Below are positions 10,782 to 19,725 of a stretch of 64,000 bases of DNA, piece after piece (the first letter of the stretch is position 1; every line of letters starts with the position of its first letter). The stretch spans positions 62,001 through 126,000 of the forward strand of contig NZ_JADMUF010000004.1 in NCBI RefSeq assembly GCF_015546965.1, in the 5' to 3' direction. The position numbers and the translations under genes are program-made. Source of the stretch: Collinsella aerofaciens (lineage in GTDB: Bacteria > Actinomycetota > Coriobacteriia > Coriobacteriales > Coriobacteriaceae). The notes under the pieces are model-generated. The model searched no databases and was not told the DNA's origin. It worked only from the letters and a program-made list of their open reading frames with translations.

Positions 10782-13779
10782 ATCGCTCGACCAGCACGCG
10801 ATTGAGCCGCCCCTCCACCAAACGCTCGTATAGACGCCGCGTCTCGGGCTCGGGCACGCCATTGACCTGCTCCCTCAGATGGTGCATATGCCCGCTGTAC
10901 AGCTCGACGATATCGCGCCGTCGCCCCGCCGCACTGTAGACGCGCATGGCGCAGCGCACCATATCCTCACGCGCCGTTTCCTGCCGAAGCCCCGACTCCG
11001 CCAGCCAAATCGCCGACTGCAGATCGTTTTCTTCTAGAGCGGCATTTGCTCCCTTAATCATGCAATCGATGTACTTTGACTGCATAATGCGTCGCATACG
11101 CAAAAAGTAGGTGGGATTACAGCCATTGGGAACATACAGCGGTCCAGCATAAAGCTGCTCAATCTTAAGGCACAGTTCAACTAAATGGGGCCCGCGCGCA
11201 CCCGTGCGATTTCCCAAAACCTCGCGGCTTATCTGGTCAAACAGCCGTACATCGGTCTTGACGTAGTCGCCGTTGAGTCCGATGCATTCATTTTGGATGA
11301 GCACACACGACTTGCCATCCGGCGTCGGCCCCAAGGCCGACCGCAAGCGCGATATCGTCGAGTACAGGTTGTTGCGGGCGCTATTGAACTCGGCATGGGG
11401 CCACAGCTCCATGGCCAGCGTCTCACGATCGACGAGCGCATCCATGCCCAGCGCAAGCCGCTCGGCAAGTGTCGCCGCCTTCTTGCGGCGCCACATTTTG
11501 TCCGTGATGGGAAACCCGTCGCGCTCGGCGCGAAACGCACCAAACATGCGAATCTCGATATGATCGATGGTATCAACGGCTTCAACCTCGCCGGCCTGGA
11601 ACAGGCGCTCGCTCTTCCCTTCCAAATCGTCGCGCAGCGAGTACCGCGACAGCTCGCGCACGGGAAGCTTCTTGCGTATCCTGCCCGCCGGCTCGCCCAG
11701 ACAATGCATGGCAAGGCGCGCAAAGAGCCGATACGATGGCTCTAGAATCCCCGCACGATTCATGGACATCCAGGCCGCAAGGTCGCTGTCTCGCCCCGCA
11801 CAGGCCAAATGCAGCGCCACCATCCAGGCCTCCGCTCCACCAACCTGCGTCTGGCTTATATCGAGCAACTCCGCTTCCTCGCGCACCGAAACCATCGATG
11901 TATTTCGCAGATACGCTGCGCGCTCCAGCAGCAATGCGTTATCGCGCATGTACGCAATCGACTCCTCGGCAAGTTTGAGCACTTGGACCGCACGGAACTT
12001 TGCATTAACCGGCCGTCCCTCTGCCAGCGACTGCCAGCCTTCTAGCAATAGGCCAAACAGCTGAATCTGGTTGTCGCGCATGCGCACGGCAAAACGATCG
12101 AGCTCGTTGAACGCCGCGTCGTCGGTTACCGGCAAGCCGGAAAGGAGCCGCCGTGCCGCCAACACCATGCGCACCCAGATAGCCATCGCCTTAAGCCCGC
12201 GTACGTCGAGCGCCTCCCGCACCACCGTCATCTCGTCGTCGCGCTCGTCGGTTCCCGCAAACGACCCGTCAAAGAGCTCCACCAGCATGCTATCGGCCCG
12301 TATAACAATCCCCGCGATGTCGAGCTCGCAGTCGTAGGCCTTGCTCGTTTTGAGCTGCTGTAGAACGCCGCCGTCATCTCCCCGCTCGGTCAGACAGCGC
12401 TTGACCTCGATATGAGCAGACAACATATCGAGTGCGGTATGGGACGTCTCTATTTCTGGCACGGCCAGGTTCGTAGGGAGCCCAAGTCCGTTGTCCCCGT
12501 AGCAAACAGCCGTCAGCGTCTGGGCCACCCTCCATGAAACTGGGTCTATTTCGCAGGCCGCCCGTTCGCCCCCGCGCTCGATGACCGATGCCATATAGCG
12601 AGCGAGCTTTGTATTGGACACGCTGACCGCTGCCAGATATACGCCGAGCGCCTCGGCAGGCGTTGGCTCTGGAGCCGGATCGTCGGCATCGATCGTGCCC
12701 AGCGCCGCTCGGCAGATATCGGCCCCGTGCCCCGTCAGAGCCAGATCGACCCCATACTGCCCAGCAAGTTCAAGGACCGCCTCACGGTCCAAAAAGGCGT
12801 CCGCCAGGCCCATCGCCGTATCGCATCTACCCGCCTTAAGCAAAATCCGGGCCGCCCTCGGAACAAGTTCGGGGCGAATCTCGGCCACCAACTTACGCAA
12901 ACGCAAGCGTCCGTTATCCTCCGTGCCCAGACACGTAAAGCTCCGCTCGGCGGGATCCAAGCCAAAGATCGGGTAGTCGCGTACAAAGTAGGACTGGTCG
13001 ACCATCGACAGCCTTACCCCGCAAGCCTCGAGTTCTGCGATATTGCCCTCGCCCATCAAAACCATGAGACATGCCACGCAAAACAGCGCATTATTGTCGA
13101 GCGAAGCCAGATCGACAAGTGCCGCGCCATATACGTTGACAATCTCGTTTTCGAGCAGACCGGCTACGTCGCCTTGGCCATACAGACCCGTCTGCAATGC
13201 CGAAACGAGCTCGGGCACGCCCTGCGTGAGCTGATAAAAGTCGAGCGATGTGCTGATCGAAAACGCCGATGCCCACGCCGAATACTCATAGGCATGCACC
13301 TTGAGCATCTGCGCATTGATCTTAACCGAATCGCCCAGCCCATGAATCAGCTGACGATTTGAAGGACGGCAGGAGATAAAGACCCCTATCCCCATAGCGC
13401 GCAGGCCGCGAATCCTGTCGATGAGGTCTTCGGTATCGTGCTGATCGAGGTTTGGCACATTATCAATCGCGATAAGGGAGTGCGGTTTGTCTTTGAGTTC
13501 TTCGGCAACCACCTCGAGCTGCATAAACACCTCGCGCCCAATGGCGCGATCGGCCTCGATAATCCGCACGGGGCCTCGCGTCGGGTCGCATTTAACCTCA
13601 TGGGTGTACTGAAGCAGCACCGAGGTCTTCCCAAACCCGTCGGGCGCATAAAGAACCACGATGCCGGCCTTTCGGCCCTTGGCGATAAGCTCATTCATCA
13701 AGCGTTCGCGTCGCACCATATAGCCTCCGCCCAGCGGCATCAGCTCGAGGTCGTCTATACCGCTCAAATCGTTTACCAT
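10780..13779 (-). CDS. Large ATPase-type transcriptional regulator with C-terminal SARP (winged helix plus BTAD) module
   Basis: 999 residues. The N-terminal 300 residues form a STAND/MalT-like NTPase: Walker A APDGFGKTSVLL at about 45-56 and a Walker B stretch SLIAIDNV near 105. A long helical middle without clear motifs follows. From about residue 755 there is an OmpR-type winged helix (IRMFGAFRAERDG, then a WRRKKAATLAERLAL helix and ELWP, NNLYSTISRLRSALG), followed by a bacterial transcriptional activation domain to the end. In AfsR-type SARPs the DNA-binding part is N-terminal; here the order is reversed. The ATG at 13779 has GAGGAG upstream. It is monocistronic, and its target is unknown. 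Sugar genes nagB and PTS EIIA lie upstream on the same strand, but nothing proves a link. Confidence 0.85.
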   Translation of the reverse strand: MVNDLSGIDDLELMPLGGGYMVRRERLMNELIAKGRKAGIVVLYAPDGFGKTSVLLQYTHEVKCDPTRGPVRIIEADRAIGREVFMQLEVVAEELKDKPHSLIAIDNVPNLDQHDTEDLIDRIRGLRAMGIGVFISCRPSNRQLIHGLGDSVKINAQMLKVHAYEYSAWASAFSISTSLDFYQLTQGVPELVSALQTGLYGQGDVAGLLENEIVNVYGAALVDLASLDNNALFCVACLMVLMGEGNIAELEACGVRLSMVDQSYFVRDYPIFGLDPAERSFTCLGTEDNGRLRLRKLVAEIRPELVPRAARILLKAGRCDTAMGLADAFLDREAVLELAGQYGVDLALTGHGADICRAALGTIDADDPAPEPTPAEALGVYLAAVSVSNTKLARYMASVIERGGERAACEIDPVSWRVAQTLTAVCYGDNGLGLPTNLAVPEIETSHTALDMLSAHIEVKRCLTERGDDGGVLQQLKTSKAYDCELDIAGIVIRADSMLVELFDGSFAGTDERDDEMTVVREALDVRGLKAMAIWVRMVLAARRLLSGLPVTDDAAFNELDRFAVRMRDNQIQLFGLLLEGWQSLAEGRPVNAKFRAVQVLKLAEESIAYMRDNALLLERAAYLRNTSMVSVREEAELLDISQTQVGGAEAWMVALHLACAGRDSDLAAWMSMNRAGILEPSYRLFARLAMHCLGEPAGRIRKKLPVRELSRYSLRDDLEGKSERLFQAGEVEAVDTIDHIEIRMFGAFRAERDGFPITDKMWRRKKAATLAERLALGMDALVDRETLAMELWPHAEFNSARNNLYSTISRLRSALGPTPDGKSCVLIQNECIGLNGDYVKTDVRLFDQISREVLGNRTGARGPHLVELCLKIEQLYAGPLYVPNGCNPTYFLRMRRIMQSKYIDCMIKGANAALEENDLQSAIWLAESGLRQETAREDMVRCAMRVYSAAGRRRDIVELYSGHMHHLREQVNGVPEPETRRLYERLVEGRLNRVLVER

Positions 13780-14227
13780 GCCCGCTCCTCAACTCGACCG
13801 TATGGACACTGTAGCCGCAAGACCATACAAGCCGCGCTATGAATAGAGCGACCTTGTGTTTTAGGTTGTCTTTTGGTACGCAAGCGGCAAGTTTTTGTAC
13901 AGCGAAGGCCGATTGCTATTAATCCCCCGACTAATCGGTCTTTAAGCAGGTAAATGAGCTTGTCAGCTTGTCCCATCTAAGCGGCAGTGTAACGCAGATG
14001 AACAAGGTTCAGCCATGTCATTCAACTCGCCTAGCACCCGCTACCGTCTACGACCTTCTAGTGGCATTTTTGCATAGAATCTGGTATAGAATGAATCAAG
14101 CTGTTGGGCATCCGGCATTCGTCAAGCTTGCGGCAAGTTTTTGGTCAAGTGGGCAAAAAGGGATAACAAAAAGGCCCCCGCAAAGCGGAGGCCTTAATCA
14201 AGGCTATGTCGAGGTGCAGGATTCGCG
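13780..14227. other. Gene-free stretch upstream of the SARP-type regulator
   Basis: No credible coding frame is seen. A 14-base sequence GCGGCAAGTTTTTG occurs twice in direct orientation (about 13886 and 14131) in this stretch and could be a regulator site. The nagB terminator occupies the right end. The left half must contain the promoter of the regulator, but no clear -35/-10 pair could be assigned. Confidence 0.4.
14168..14195 (-). terminator. Terminator of nagB
   Basis: On the minus strand an 11-bp stem with one G-U pair (14185-14195 with 14171-14181, loop TTT) leads into five T. It is 33 bases after the nagB stop codon. Confidence 0.85.
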
Positions 14228-14956
14228 CTACTCGCAGAGCGAAAGGGCGGCCTCGTCGGCAACGACAACGCAGTTGGTGTGCAGCTGCAGGATCGAAGCC
14301 GGGCACTCGGGCGTAACCGGACCATAGCACATGTCATGCACAGCCTGAGCCTTGGCCTCACCGTTGGCGACGACCAGGATCATGCGGGCATACATAATGG
14401 TCTGAGTGCCCATGGTGTAGGCCTGACGGGGAACATCGTCGATGCTGTCGAACAGGCGGCTGTTGGCCTGAATGGTGCTCTCGGTGAGGTCGACGCAGTG
14501 CGTGCCCTTGGAGAAGTGGTCATCGGGCTCGTTGAAGCCGATGTGGCCGTTGTTGCCAATACCGAGCAGCTGCAGATCCGGGTAACCGGCCTCGGCGACG
14601 ATCTTGTCGTACTCAGAGCAGGCAGCGGCGGCGTCGGGGTTGGAACCGTCGGGCACATGCGTGTTGTTCAGGTCGATGTTGATGTGATCGAAGAAGTTCT
14701 CACGCATGAAGTAGTGATAGCTCTGGGGATCGTCGTGCGAAAGGCCGCGATACTCGTCCAGGTTGTAGGTGCTGACCTCGGCAAAGTCGACGTCGCCCTT
14801 CTCGTACCAAGCAGCGAGCTGCTTGTAGGCACCGATCGGGGTGGAGCCAGTGGCAAGGCCCAGCACACAGTCGGGCTTGAGGATAACCTGCGCCGAGATG
14901 ATATTGGCGGCCTTGCGGCTCATATCCTCGTAGTCTTTAGCTTTAATGATCTTCAT
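14228..14956 (-). CDS. nagB: Glucosamine-6-phosphate deaminase
   Basis: 242 residues, matching NagB. It converts glucosamine-6-phosphate to fructose-6-phosphate and ammonia, the last step of amino-sugar catabolism. Signature stretches are LGLATGSTPIGAY (phosphate loop), STYNLDEYRGL with the catalytic Asp, and LLGIGNNGHIGFNEP carrying the Asp/His/Glu relay residues. The frame is open for 117 codons further upstream, but the ATG at 14956 begins the family-typical MKIIKAKDYEDMS and has AAAGGA at good spacing. The neighbours are a PTS EIIA gene and glmM, so sugar uptake, amino-sugar breakdown and amino-sugar synthesis are clustered. Between it and the EIIA gene lies a 13-bp hairpin without a T-run. 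Confidence 0.95.
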   Translation of the reverse strand: MKIIKAKDYEDMSRKAANIISAQVILKPDCVLGLATGSTPIGAYKQLAAWYEKGDVDFAEVSTYNLDEYRGLSHDDPQSYHYFMRENFFDHINIDLNNTHVPDGSNPDAAAACSEYDKIVAEAGYPDLQLLGIGNNGHIGFNEPDDHFSKGTHCVDLTESTIQANSRLFDSIDDVPRQAYTMGTQTIMYARMILVVANGEAKAQAVHDMCYGPVTPECPASILQLHTNCVVVADEAALSLCE

Positions 14957-15153
14957 TACGCGTCCTTTCTCGTACAAGAGAGGCAAGGCTCCCTTACAAG
15001 CACTTGCCCGCGGCCCGCGTCGGCCGCAACCAACGTGTGCGGCCACCAGGGCGAGGTCGCGTAATGTATGTGTCTCGTGTCTAACCGCGTCGAGGCCCCT
15101 GCCCGTCCACGGTGACCCAAAGCCTTTTAGCTTCGGACAAATCCCATCTTGCC

Positions 15154-15187
15154 ACGGAGGGCGTCCTCTTTCAAGGGCGCCCTCCGT
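15154..15187 (-). repeat. Hairpin between the EIIA gene and nagB
   Basis: Arms 15154-15166 and 15175-15187 pair over 13 bp with one G-U. It stands about 40 bases after the EIIA stop on the minus strand. There is no T-run, so a role in mRNA processing or differential expression is more likely than plain termination. Confidence 0.6.
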
Positions 15188-15227
15188 AAACGTGTTTGAA
15201 TTGTAGGCTAATGGCCACGTGCACTTG

Positions 15228-15725
15228 CTAGCGCTCGCGAGCAACGATGAGCTGGTCCATCTCTTCGACATGCACGCCAACGGAGCCCTTGATGCTCGAG
15301 AACTCAACGGAGTTGCACACCAAGATGGGAACCGTCACATCGTAGCCCTCGGCAGCAATTGCCTCGCGATCGAACTCAATGAGTACATCGCCCTTATGGA
15401 CGATGTCACCCACTTGCGCATGTACGGTAAAGTGCTTGCCCTCGAGCTGAACGGTATCCAAACCAACGTGAATGAGCACGTCCAAGCCATCGACCGTGTT
15501 AAGCGCAACGGCGTGTCCCGTGGGAAAAATAGCCTCGACCTTGGCATCAGCCGGCGCGATCACGCGCGTTCCGGTGGGCTGAATCGCCACGCCCTGGCCC
15601 AAAAGGCCGGTAGCAAACGTCTGATCGTTTACCTCGGAGAGCGGAATAACGTCACCCGAGATGGGAGCATCCAACGTAAGGACTCGACCACGCATACCAA
15701 AAGACCTTAGGACTTTAGTGAACAT
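15228..15725 (-). CDS. PTS glucose-type enzyme IIA component (EIIA-Glc family)
   Basis: 165 residues, one complete EIIA-Glc domain as a free protein. The phosphorylated histidine is His86 in VLIHVGLDTV, and His71 in FPTGHAVAL is the second conserved active-site histidine. The N-terminal GRVLTLDAPISGDVIPLSEV and the phase LLGQGVAIQPTG are typical. It accepts phosphate from HPr and gives it to an EIIB/EIIC partner that is not encoded in this window. It may serve several sugar permeases or take part in signalling. A GAGGGGGAG ribosome site precedes the ATG. It is placed between glmM and nagB on the same strand. Confidence 0.92.
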   Translation of the reverse strand: MFTKVLRSFGMRGRVLTLDAPISGDVIPLSEVNDQTFATGLLGQGVAIQPTGTRVIAPADAKVEAIFPTGHAVALNTVDGLDVLIHVGLDTVQLEGKHFTVHAQVGDIVHKGDVLIEFDREAIAAEGYDVTVPILVCNSVEFSSIKGSVGVHVEEMDQLIVARER

Positions 15726-15796
15726 GCTCCCCCTCGGACATACCGATCAACCAAAATAACCTTAACAGTTTACCACTTGGCACCCGTTTTTGACCA

Positions 15797-17134
15797 TTAG
15801 GGAAGTTCGCGCTTGACAACCTCGACGATGTCGTCGACAACGCGCTGGGTCAGCTCGTGCGTCTCGGCCTCGGCCATCACGCGGACCAGCGGCTCGGTAC
15901 CGCTCGGGCGCACCAGAATGCGGCCGCGGCCGTCAAGCTCCTTCTCGGCAGCAGCAACGGCGTCCCAGATGGGCTGGCAATCGTCCAGACCAGCCTTGTT
16001 GTCGGAATGCACGTTGACGAGTACCTGCGGGTACTTCTTCATGATGCCGGCAAGATCGGTGAGGGTACGACCGGTGCGCTTGAGCACGGCCAGCAGTTGC
16101 AGAGCCGTCACCAGGCCGTCACCGGTGGTGTTGTGCTCCAGGAAGATGATGTGGCCGGACTGTTCGCCGCCGATGACGGCGCCGTCCGCGAGCATGCGCT
16201 CCAGAACGTAGCGGTCGCCCACGGCGGTCTGGACCATCTCGAAGCCCTGCTCCTTCATAGCGATGGAGAAGCCCAGATTGCACATGACGGTCGAGACGAT
16301 CTCGGAGTTGGCGAGCTTGCCGCGAGCGGCGAGGTCGGAACCGCAGATAGCCAGGATGTAGTCGCCATCGATCTCGTTGCCCTCGCTGTCCACGAACAGT
16401 ACGCGGTCGGCGTCGCCGTCGTGGGCCAGACCGATATCAGCATGGGTGCGCAGCACGAGCTCGCGCAGGGGCTCAAGGTGAGTGGAGCCGCATTCAACGT
16501 TAATGTCAGTGCCGCAGTAATCGGTGTTGATAGCGTGCACCGTGGCGCCCAGGCGCTGCAGCGCGGCGGGCGTAGTCTGGCAGGAAGCACCGTGACCGCA
16601 GTCGACGGCAACGACCAGGCCATCGAGCCTCAGGCCATCGAGCGTATCGATGGCGTGGTCGACGTATGCCTTGCGAGCGTCCTTCATCTTGATGATGTGG
16701 CCCACGCCGGCACCGGTCGGCAGCGTATCGGCAGCCATGGCTTCCACGGACATGACCCAGGCGCTGATCTCTTCCTCGACAGCATCGGGAAGCTTCATGC
16801 CCTTGCGGCTAAAGAACTTGATGCCGTTGAACTCCGGCGGATTATGCGAAGCGGAGATGACGATGCCGCCATCGAGCTCGTTCTGAACGGTGAGCAGCGC
16901 CACGGCAGGCGTGGGGATGACGCCGCAGCAGTGCGGACGGCCGCCCTCGGCCATAATGCCGGCGGTCAGAGCGCTCTCGAGCATGGTGCCCGAAAGGCGC
17001 GTGTCGCGGCCGATGCAGATGTCCGGACCAAGGAACTTGGTCGCCGCGCGGCCCAGGCGAAACGCGAGGTCGCACGAAAGATCGGCGTTGGCGACGCCAC
17101 GGACGCCGTCGGTACCGAAGATGTTCTGGGGCAT
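15797..17134 (-). CDS. glmM: Phosphoglucosamine mutase
   Basis: 445 residues, typical for GlmM. It interconverts glucosamine-6-phosphate and glucosamine-1-phosphate in the route to UDP-GlcNAc for peptidoglycan. Seen: the N-terminal FGTDGVRGVAN, the phosphoserine loop GIVISASHNPPEFNGIKFF (Ser near residue 100), the metal loop GLAHDGDADRVLFVDSEG, the sugar loop GGEQSGHII and the C-terminal phosphate loop RPSGTEPLVRVM. GGGAAGGAG precedes the ATG. It lies directly downstream of rpsI, beyond a terminator, and upstream of the EIIA gene. Confidence 0.97.
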   Translation of the reverse strand: MPQNIFGTDGVRGVANADLSCDLAFRLGRAATKFLGPDICIGRDTRLSGTMLESALTAGIMAEGGRPHCCGVIPTPAVALLTVQNELDGGIVISASHNPPEFNGIKFFSRKGMKLPDAVEEEISAWVMSVEAMAADTLPTGAGVGHIIKMKDARKAYVDHAIDTLDGLRLDGLVVAVDCGHGASCQTTPAALQRLGATVHAINTDYCGTDINVECGSTHLEPLRELVLRTHADIGLAHDGDADRVLFVDSEGNEIDGDYILAICGSDLAARGKLANSEIVSTVMCNLGFSIAMKEQGFEMVQTAVGDRYVLERMLADGAVIGGEQSGHIIFLEHNTTGDGLVTALQLLAVLKRTGRTLTDLAGIMKKYPQVLVNVHSDNKAGLDDCQPIWDAVAAAEKELDGRGRILVRPSGTEPLVRVMAEAETHELTQRVVDDIVEVVKRELP

Positions 17135-17180
17135 AGGATTGCTCCTTCCCTAGCAGGCGATATGCAACCGCCCACCCTAG

Positions 17181-17227
17181 TCGAAAAAGAAAAGCGGGAC
17201 CCGCCGAGGAATCGGCAGGCCCCGCTT
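17181..17227 (-). terminator. Terminator of the rplM-rpsI operon
   Basis: A 16-bp stem with two G-U pairs (17212-17227 with 17192-17207, loop of four) is followed on the minus strand by TTTTCTTTTT. It begins 31 bases after the rpsI stop. Confidence 0.92.
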
Positions 17228-17257
17228 GTACATTGTATCTCGAAAGGAGATAAAACC

Positions 17258-17653
<396 letters not shown>

Positions 17654-17655
17654 CT

Positions 17656-18099
17656 TTAAGCCTCCAGCTCAATCTTCGTGGGGTTCTGGGCAGCATGCGG
17701 ATGCTCGGCACCAGCGTAGACCTTAAGCTTGGTCATCTGGGCACGGCCGAGGGTGGTCTTGGGCAGCATACCGCGAACGGCGCGCTCGATGACCTTCTCC
17801 GGGTGCTTCTCCATAGCCTGGCGGAAGCTCTCAGCCTTGAGGCCGCCGTTGTAGCCGCTGTGGCGATAATAGGTCTTCGTGTCGGCCTTGTTACCGGTAA
17901 GCTGGACCTTATCGGCGTTGATGACGACAACGAAGTCGCCGCAGTCGCTGTTGGGCGTGAACTGGGGCTTGTTCTTACCGCGCAGGATCATTGCGATCTG
18001 GGTGGCAAGACGGCCCAGGACAGCACCATCGGCGTCGACGAGAACCCAGTTGCGCTGGACCTCGCCCTGCTTGGCGTAGTGAGTCGATTTCGAAATCAC
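17656..18099 (-). CDS. rplM: 50S ribosomal protein L13
   Basis: 147 residues. The family motif [19 protein letters not shown] and the C-terminal half with [17 protein letters not shown] are unmistakable. It starts with GTG at 18099, eight bases after GGAGGAG. The 190-base leader up to the patatin gene stop must contain the operon promoter. L13 is an early assembly protein of the large subunit. Confidence 0.97.
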   Translation of the reverse strand: MISKSTHYAKQGEVQRNWVLVDADGAVLGRLATQIAMILRGKNKPQFTPNSDCGDFVVVINADKVQLTGNKADTKTYYRHSGYNGGLKAESFRQAMEKHPEKVIERAVRGMLPKTTLGRAQMTKLKVYAGAEHPHAAQNPTKIELEA

Positions 18100-18292
18100 T
18101 TAGACTCCTCCATGTACAGTACGTGTTGTTACAGAGATTCACGGGGCTCTGCAAGTAACCCGTCCATATTACCCCGCTCGCCGTACGAGTCAACAGGTAT
18201 TTTGGCTCCGACCAGAGTTTCTGCACATGTCATCCACGAGCCATGATTTTTCCAGCTCTTTAGCTGTTTCATTTTTTGAGGGTTCGCCGTCG

Positions 18293-19171
18293 CTAGCGTT
18301 CAACGAACTCTTGGATTTCCGCGAGCAGGCGCTTTGCCTCCTGACGGCCCTGGATATACAGGTCCAAAAGCTTTGCCGAATCGTGCTCGACATGGCCGAC
18401 CTCGACCGGCTTTTGCGGAGCGACGACCAGCGCACGGCCCTCGCGCTCATACTTCCACAGGTGCATGCGCTGGATGTTGTAACGGTCGTGGCGTGTCTCG
18501 ATAGCCTCGAGCAGATAGGGGTAGTCGGCATAACGCGCACGCGCGGCCGGCAAAAACTCGTAGGGCTTTTTCTCATACGAACGGTCCTGCGTGACGATGA
18601 CGACCGCACGGTCGAAGCCCGCCTCCTCCAGCACGTGCTCGATGGGGACCGAATCGGCCACGCCGCCGTCGACGTATTTGTGCCCGTCAATCTCGACCGG
18701 CGGCGTCACCAGCGGCAGCGACGTCGAGGCGCGCACGGCATCGAGGTCAAGCACGGCGCTTTTGACCGGGAGATACGTGGCGGTTCCAAAGAGCATGTCC
18801 GTCGCGACGGCGAACATCTCGATGGGGCTCGCGTCGAACGTCTCGCTGTCAAAGGGATCCAGGCGGTCCTGGACATCGTTGAAGATGAAGTCGTAACCCA
18901 CAATGGAGCCCGTGGACGCAAACGATGCGGCGCCCATGAAGCGGCTATCGTTGCAGAAAGCCAGGTTGATGCGGTTGGCACGGCCGATCTGGTGCGACTT
19001 GTAGTTCACGCCGTTGAGGGCGCCGGCCGATACGCCATATACCGCCGGAATCTCGACGCCGGCCTCCATGAGAACGTCGAGCACGCCCGCAGTAAACTGC
19101 CCGCGAAAACTACCGCCCTCCAGGACGAGCGCGACCTTGCCGGCGTTCTTTGCCTTATCTTCTGCAGTCAT
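18293..19171 (-). CDS. Patatin-like phospholipase/acyl hydrolase
   Basis: 292 residues. The Ser-Asp dyad of patatins is present: nucleophile elbow GVSAGALNG (Ser near residue 49) after the oxyanion-hole motif LEGGSFRGQFTAGVLD, and the catalytic Asp in VDGGVADSVP near residue 165. No signal peptide or membrane segment is seen, so it is probably cytosolic or peripherally membrane-bound. This YjjU-like subgroup is common in Gram-positives and its lipid substrate is not known. CAGGAGG precedes the ATG at 19171. It is transcribed alone between L13 and ssrA. Confidence 0.9.
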   Translation of the reverse strand: MTAEDKAKNAGKVALVLEGGSFRGQFTAGVLDVLMEAGVEIPAVYGVSAGALNGVNYKSHQIGRANRINLAFCNDSRFMGAASFASTGSIVGYDFIFNDVQDRLDPFDSETFDASPIEMFAVATDMLFGTATYLPVKSAVLDLDAVRASTSLPLVTPPVEIDGHKYVDGGVADSVPIEHVLEEAGFDRAVVIVTQDRSYEKKPYEFLPAARARYADYPYLLEAIETRHDRYNIQRMHLWKYEREGRALVVAPQKPVEVGHVEHDSAKLLDLYIQGRQEAKRLLAEIQEFVER

Positions 19172-19258
19172 GTTGACCTCCTGCGATTGCGTTTTGGCTT
19201 TCTTCTACCCAGTTTTGGGATGGCGAGCGCATGGGTTTTTCGAAGCGGCAGGTGAAGC

Positions 19259-19420
19259 GGAAAGTCTGTCCCAGTTTGAGGCGAGATTCCGGGATGCACT
19301 TTCCGCTTGAGGCATCATCCGGAAACTACGTCCCAGTCTGAGCGCGGATTCCGGGATGGGCTTTCCGCCTGGGCTGCCATTGGGAAAGCGTGTCCCGGCC
19401 TGCGTTGCCAAGGCGTTTTC
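19259..19420. repeat. 62-bp tandem repeat, about two and a half units
   Basis: The phrase GGAAA-N4-GTCCC starts at 19259, 19321 and 19383, exactly 62 bases apart, and the sequence between shares ATTCCGGGATG and CTTTCCGC. A more decayed piece precedes it at about 19208. It lies in non-coding DNA upstream of the patatin gene. There are no unique spacers of constant length, so this is not CRISPR. Confidence 0.75.
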
Positions 19421-19422
19421 CT

Positions 19423-19458
19423 AACGCCCGCGCCCTACATAGAGTTCGATTCTCCGCG
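19423..19458 (+). repeat. ssrA-3'-end-like direct repeat, copy 1
   Basis: AACGCCCGCGCCCTACAT is followed by AGAGTTCGATTCTCCGCG, which matches the T-arm and acceptor 3' end of the adjacent tmRNA gene (inverted with respect to it). The same 36-base stretch recurs 210 bases downstream with three differences. This is what a degenerate attachment site left by an integrative element would look like. Confidence 0.5.
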
Positions 19459-19632
19459 CGTGGGGGGGATCCGTTGATGCGGCGCATGGCAAGCTGAGAT
19501 TCGATAACATCGCATTTATATAGGGTTGAGGCTTTGCGCGGAGAATCCGCGTATTTGCTTCGCAAATACGCACCGGCTTCGGCCGCCTGCCGACGTCCTC
19601 GCCCGCTCGCTACAAACGCTCCGCGTTTGTTT

Positions 19633-19668
19633 AACGCTCGCGCCCTGCACAGAGTTCGATTCTCCGCG
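19633..19668 (+). repeat. ssrA-3'-end-like direct repeat, copy 2
   Basis: Second copy of the 36-base repeat at 19423, ending in the same GAGTTCGATTCTCCGCG. The 174 bases between copies carry no gene; a nearby GCGCGGAGAATC (19533) repeats the acceptor side of ssrA in gene-opposite orientation. Confidence 0.5.
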
Positions 19669-19682
19669 GTACGGACTAGAAA

Positions 19683-19717
19683 TAAAAAGGCAGGTAGATA
19701 CGAATATCTACCTGCCT
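19683..19717 (-). terminator. Terminator of ssrA
   Basis: A perfect 13-bp stem (19705-19717 with 19688-19700) closed by a TTCG tetraloop on the minus strand and followed by TTTTTATT. It lies nine bases beyond the tmRNA CCA end. Confidence 0.95.
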
Positions 19718-19725
19718 GTTGCTTA

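Noticed and set aside
13868-14150. sRNA candidate in the gap upstream of the SARP-type regulator
   Set aside because: Only a 14-base repeat and a TATAGAAT were found; no -35 at proper distance and no terminator on the plus strand.
14957-15307. 117-codon N-terminal extension of NagB
   Set aside because: Unlike any NagB, no ribosome site, and it runs antisense-free through the intergenic hairpin and into the EIIA gene.
19259-19420. CRISPR-like periodicity
   Set aside because: Units are contiguous, 62 bp, without distinct spacers, and no cas genes are present.
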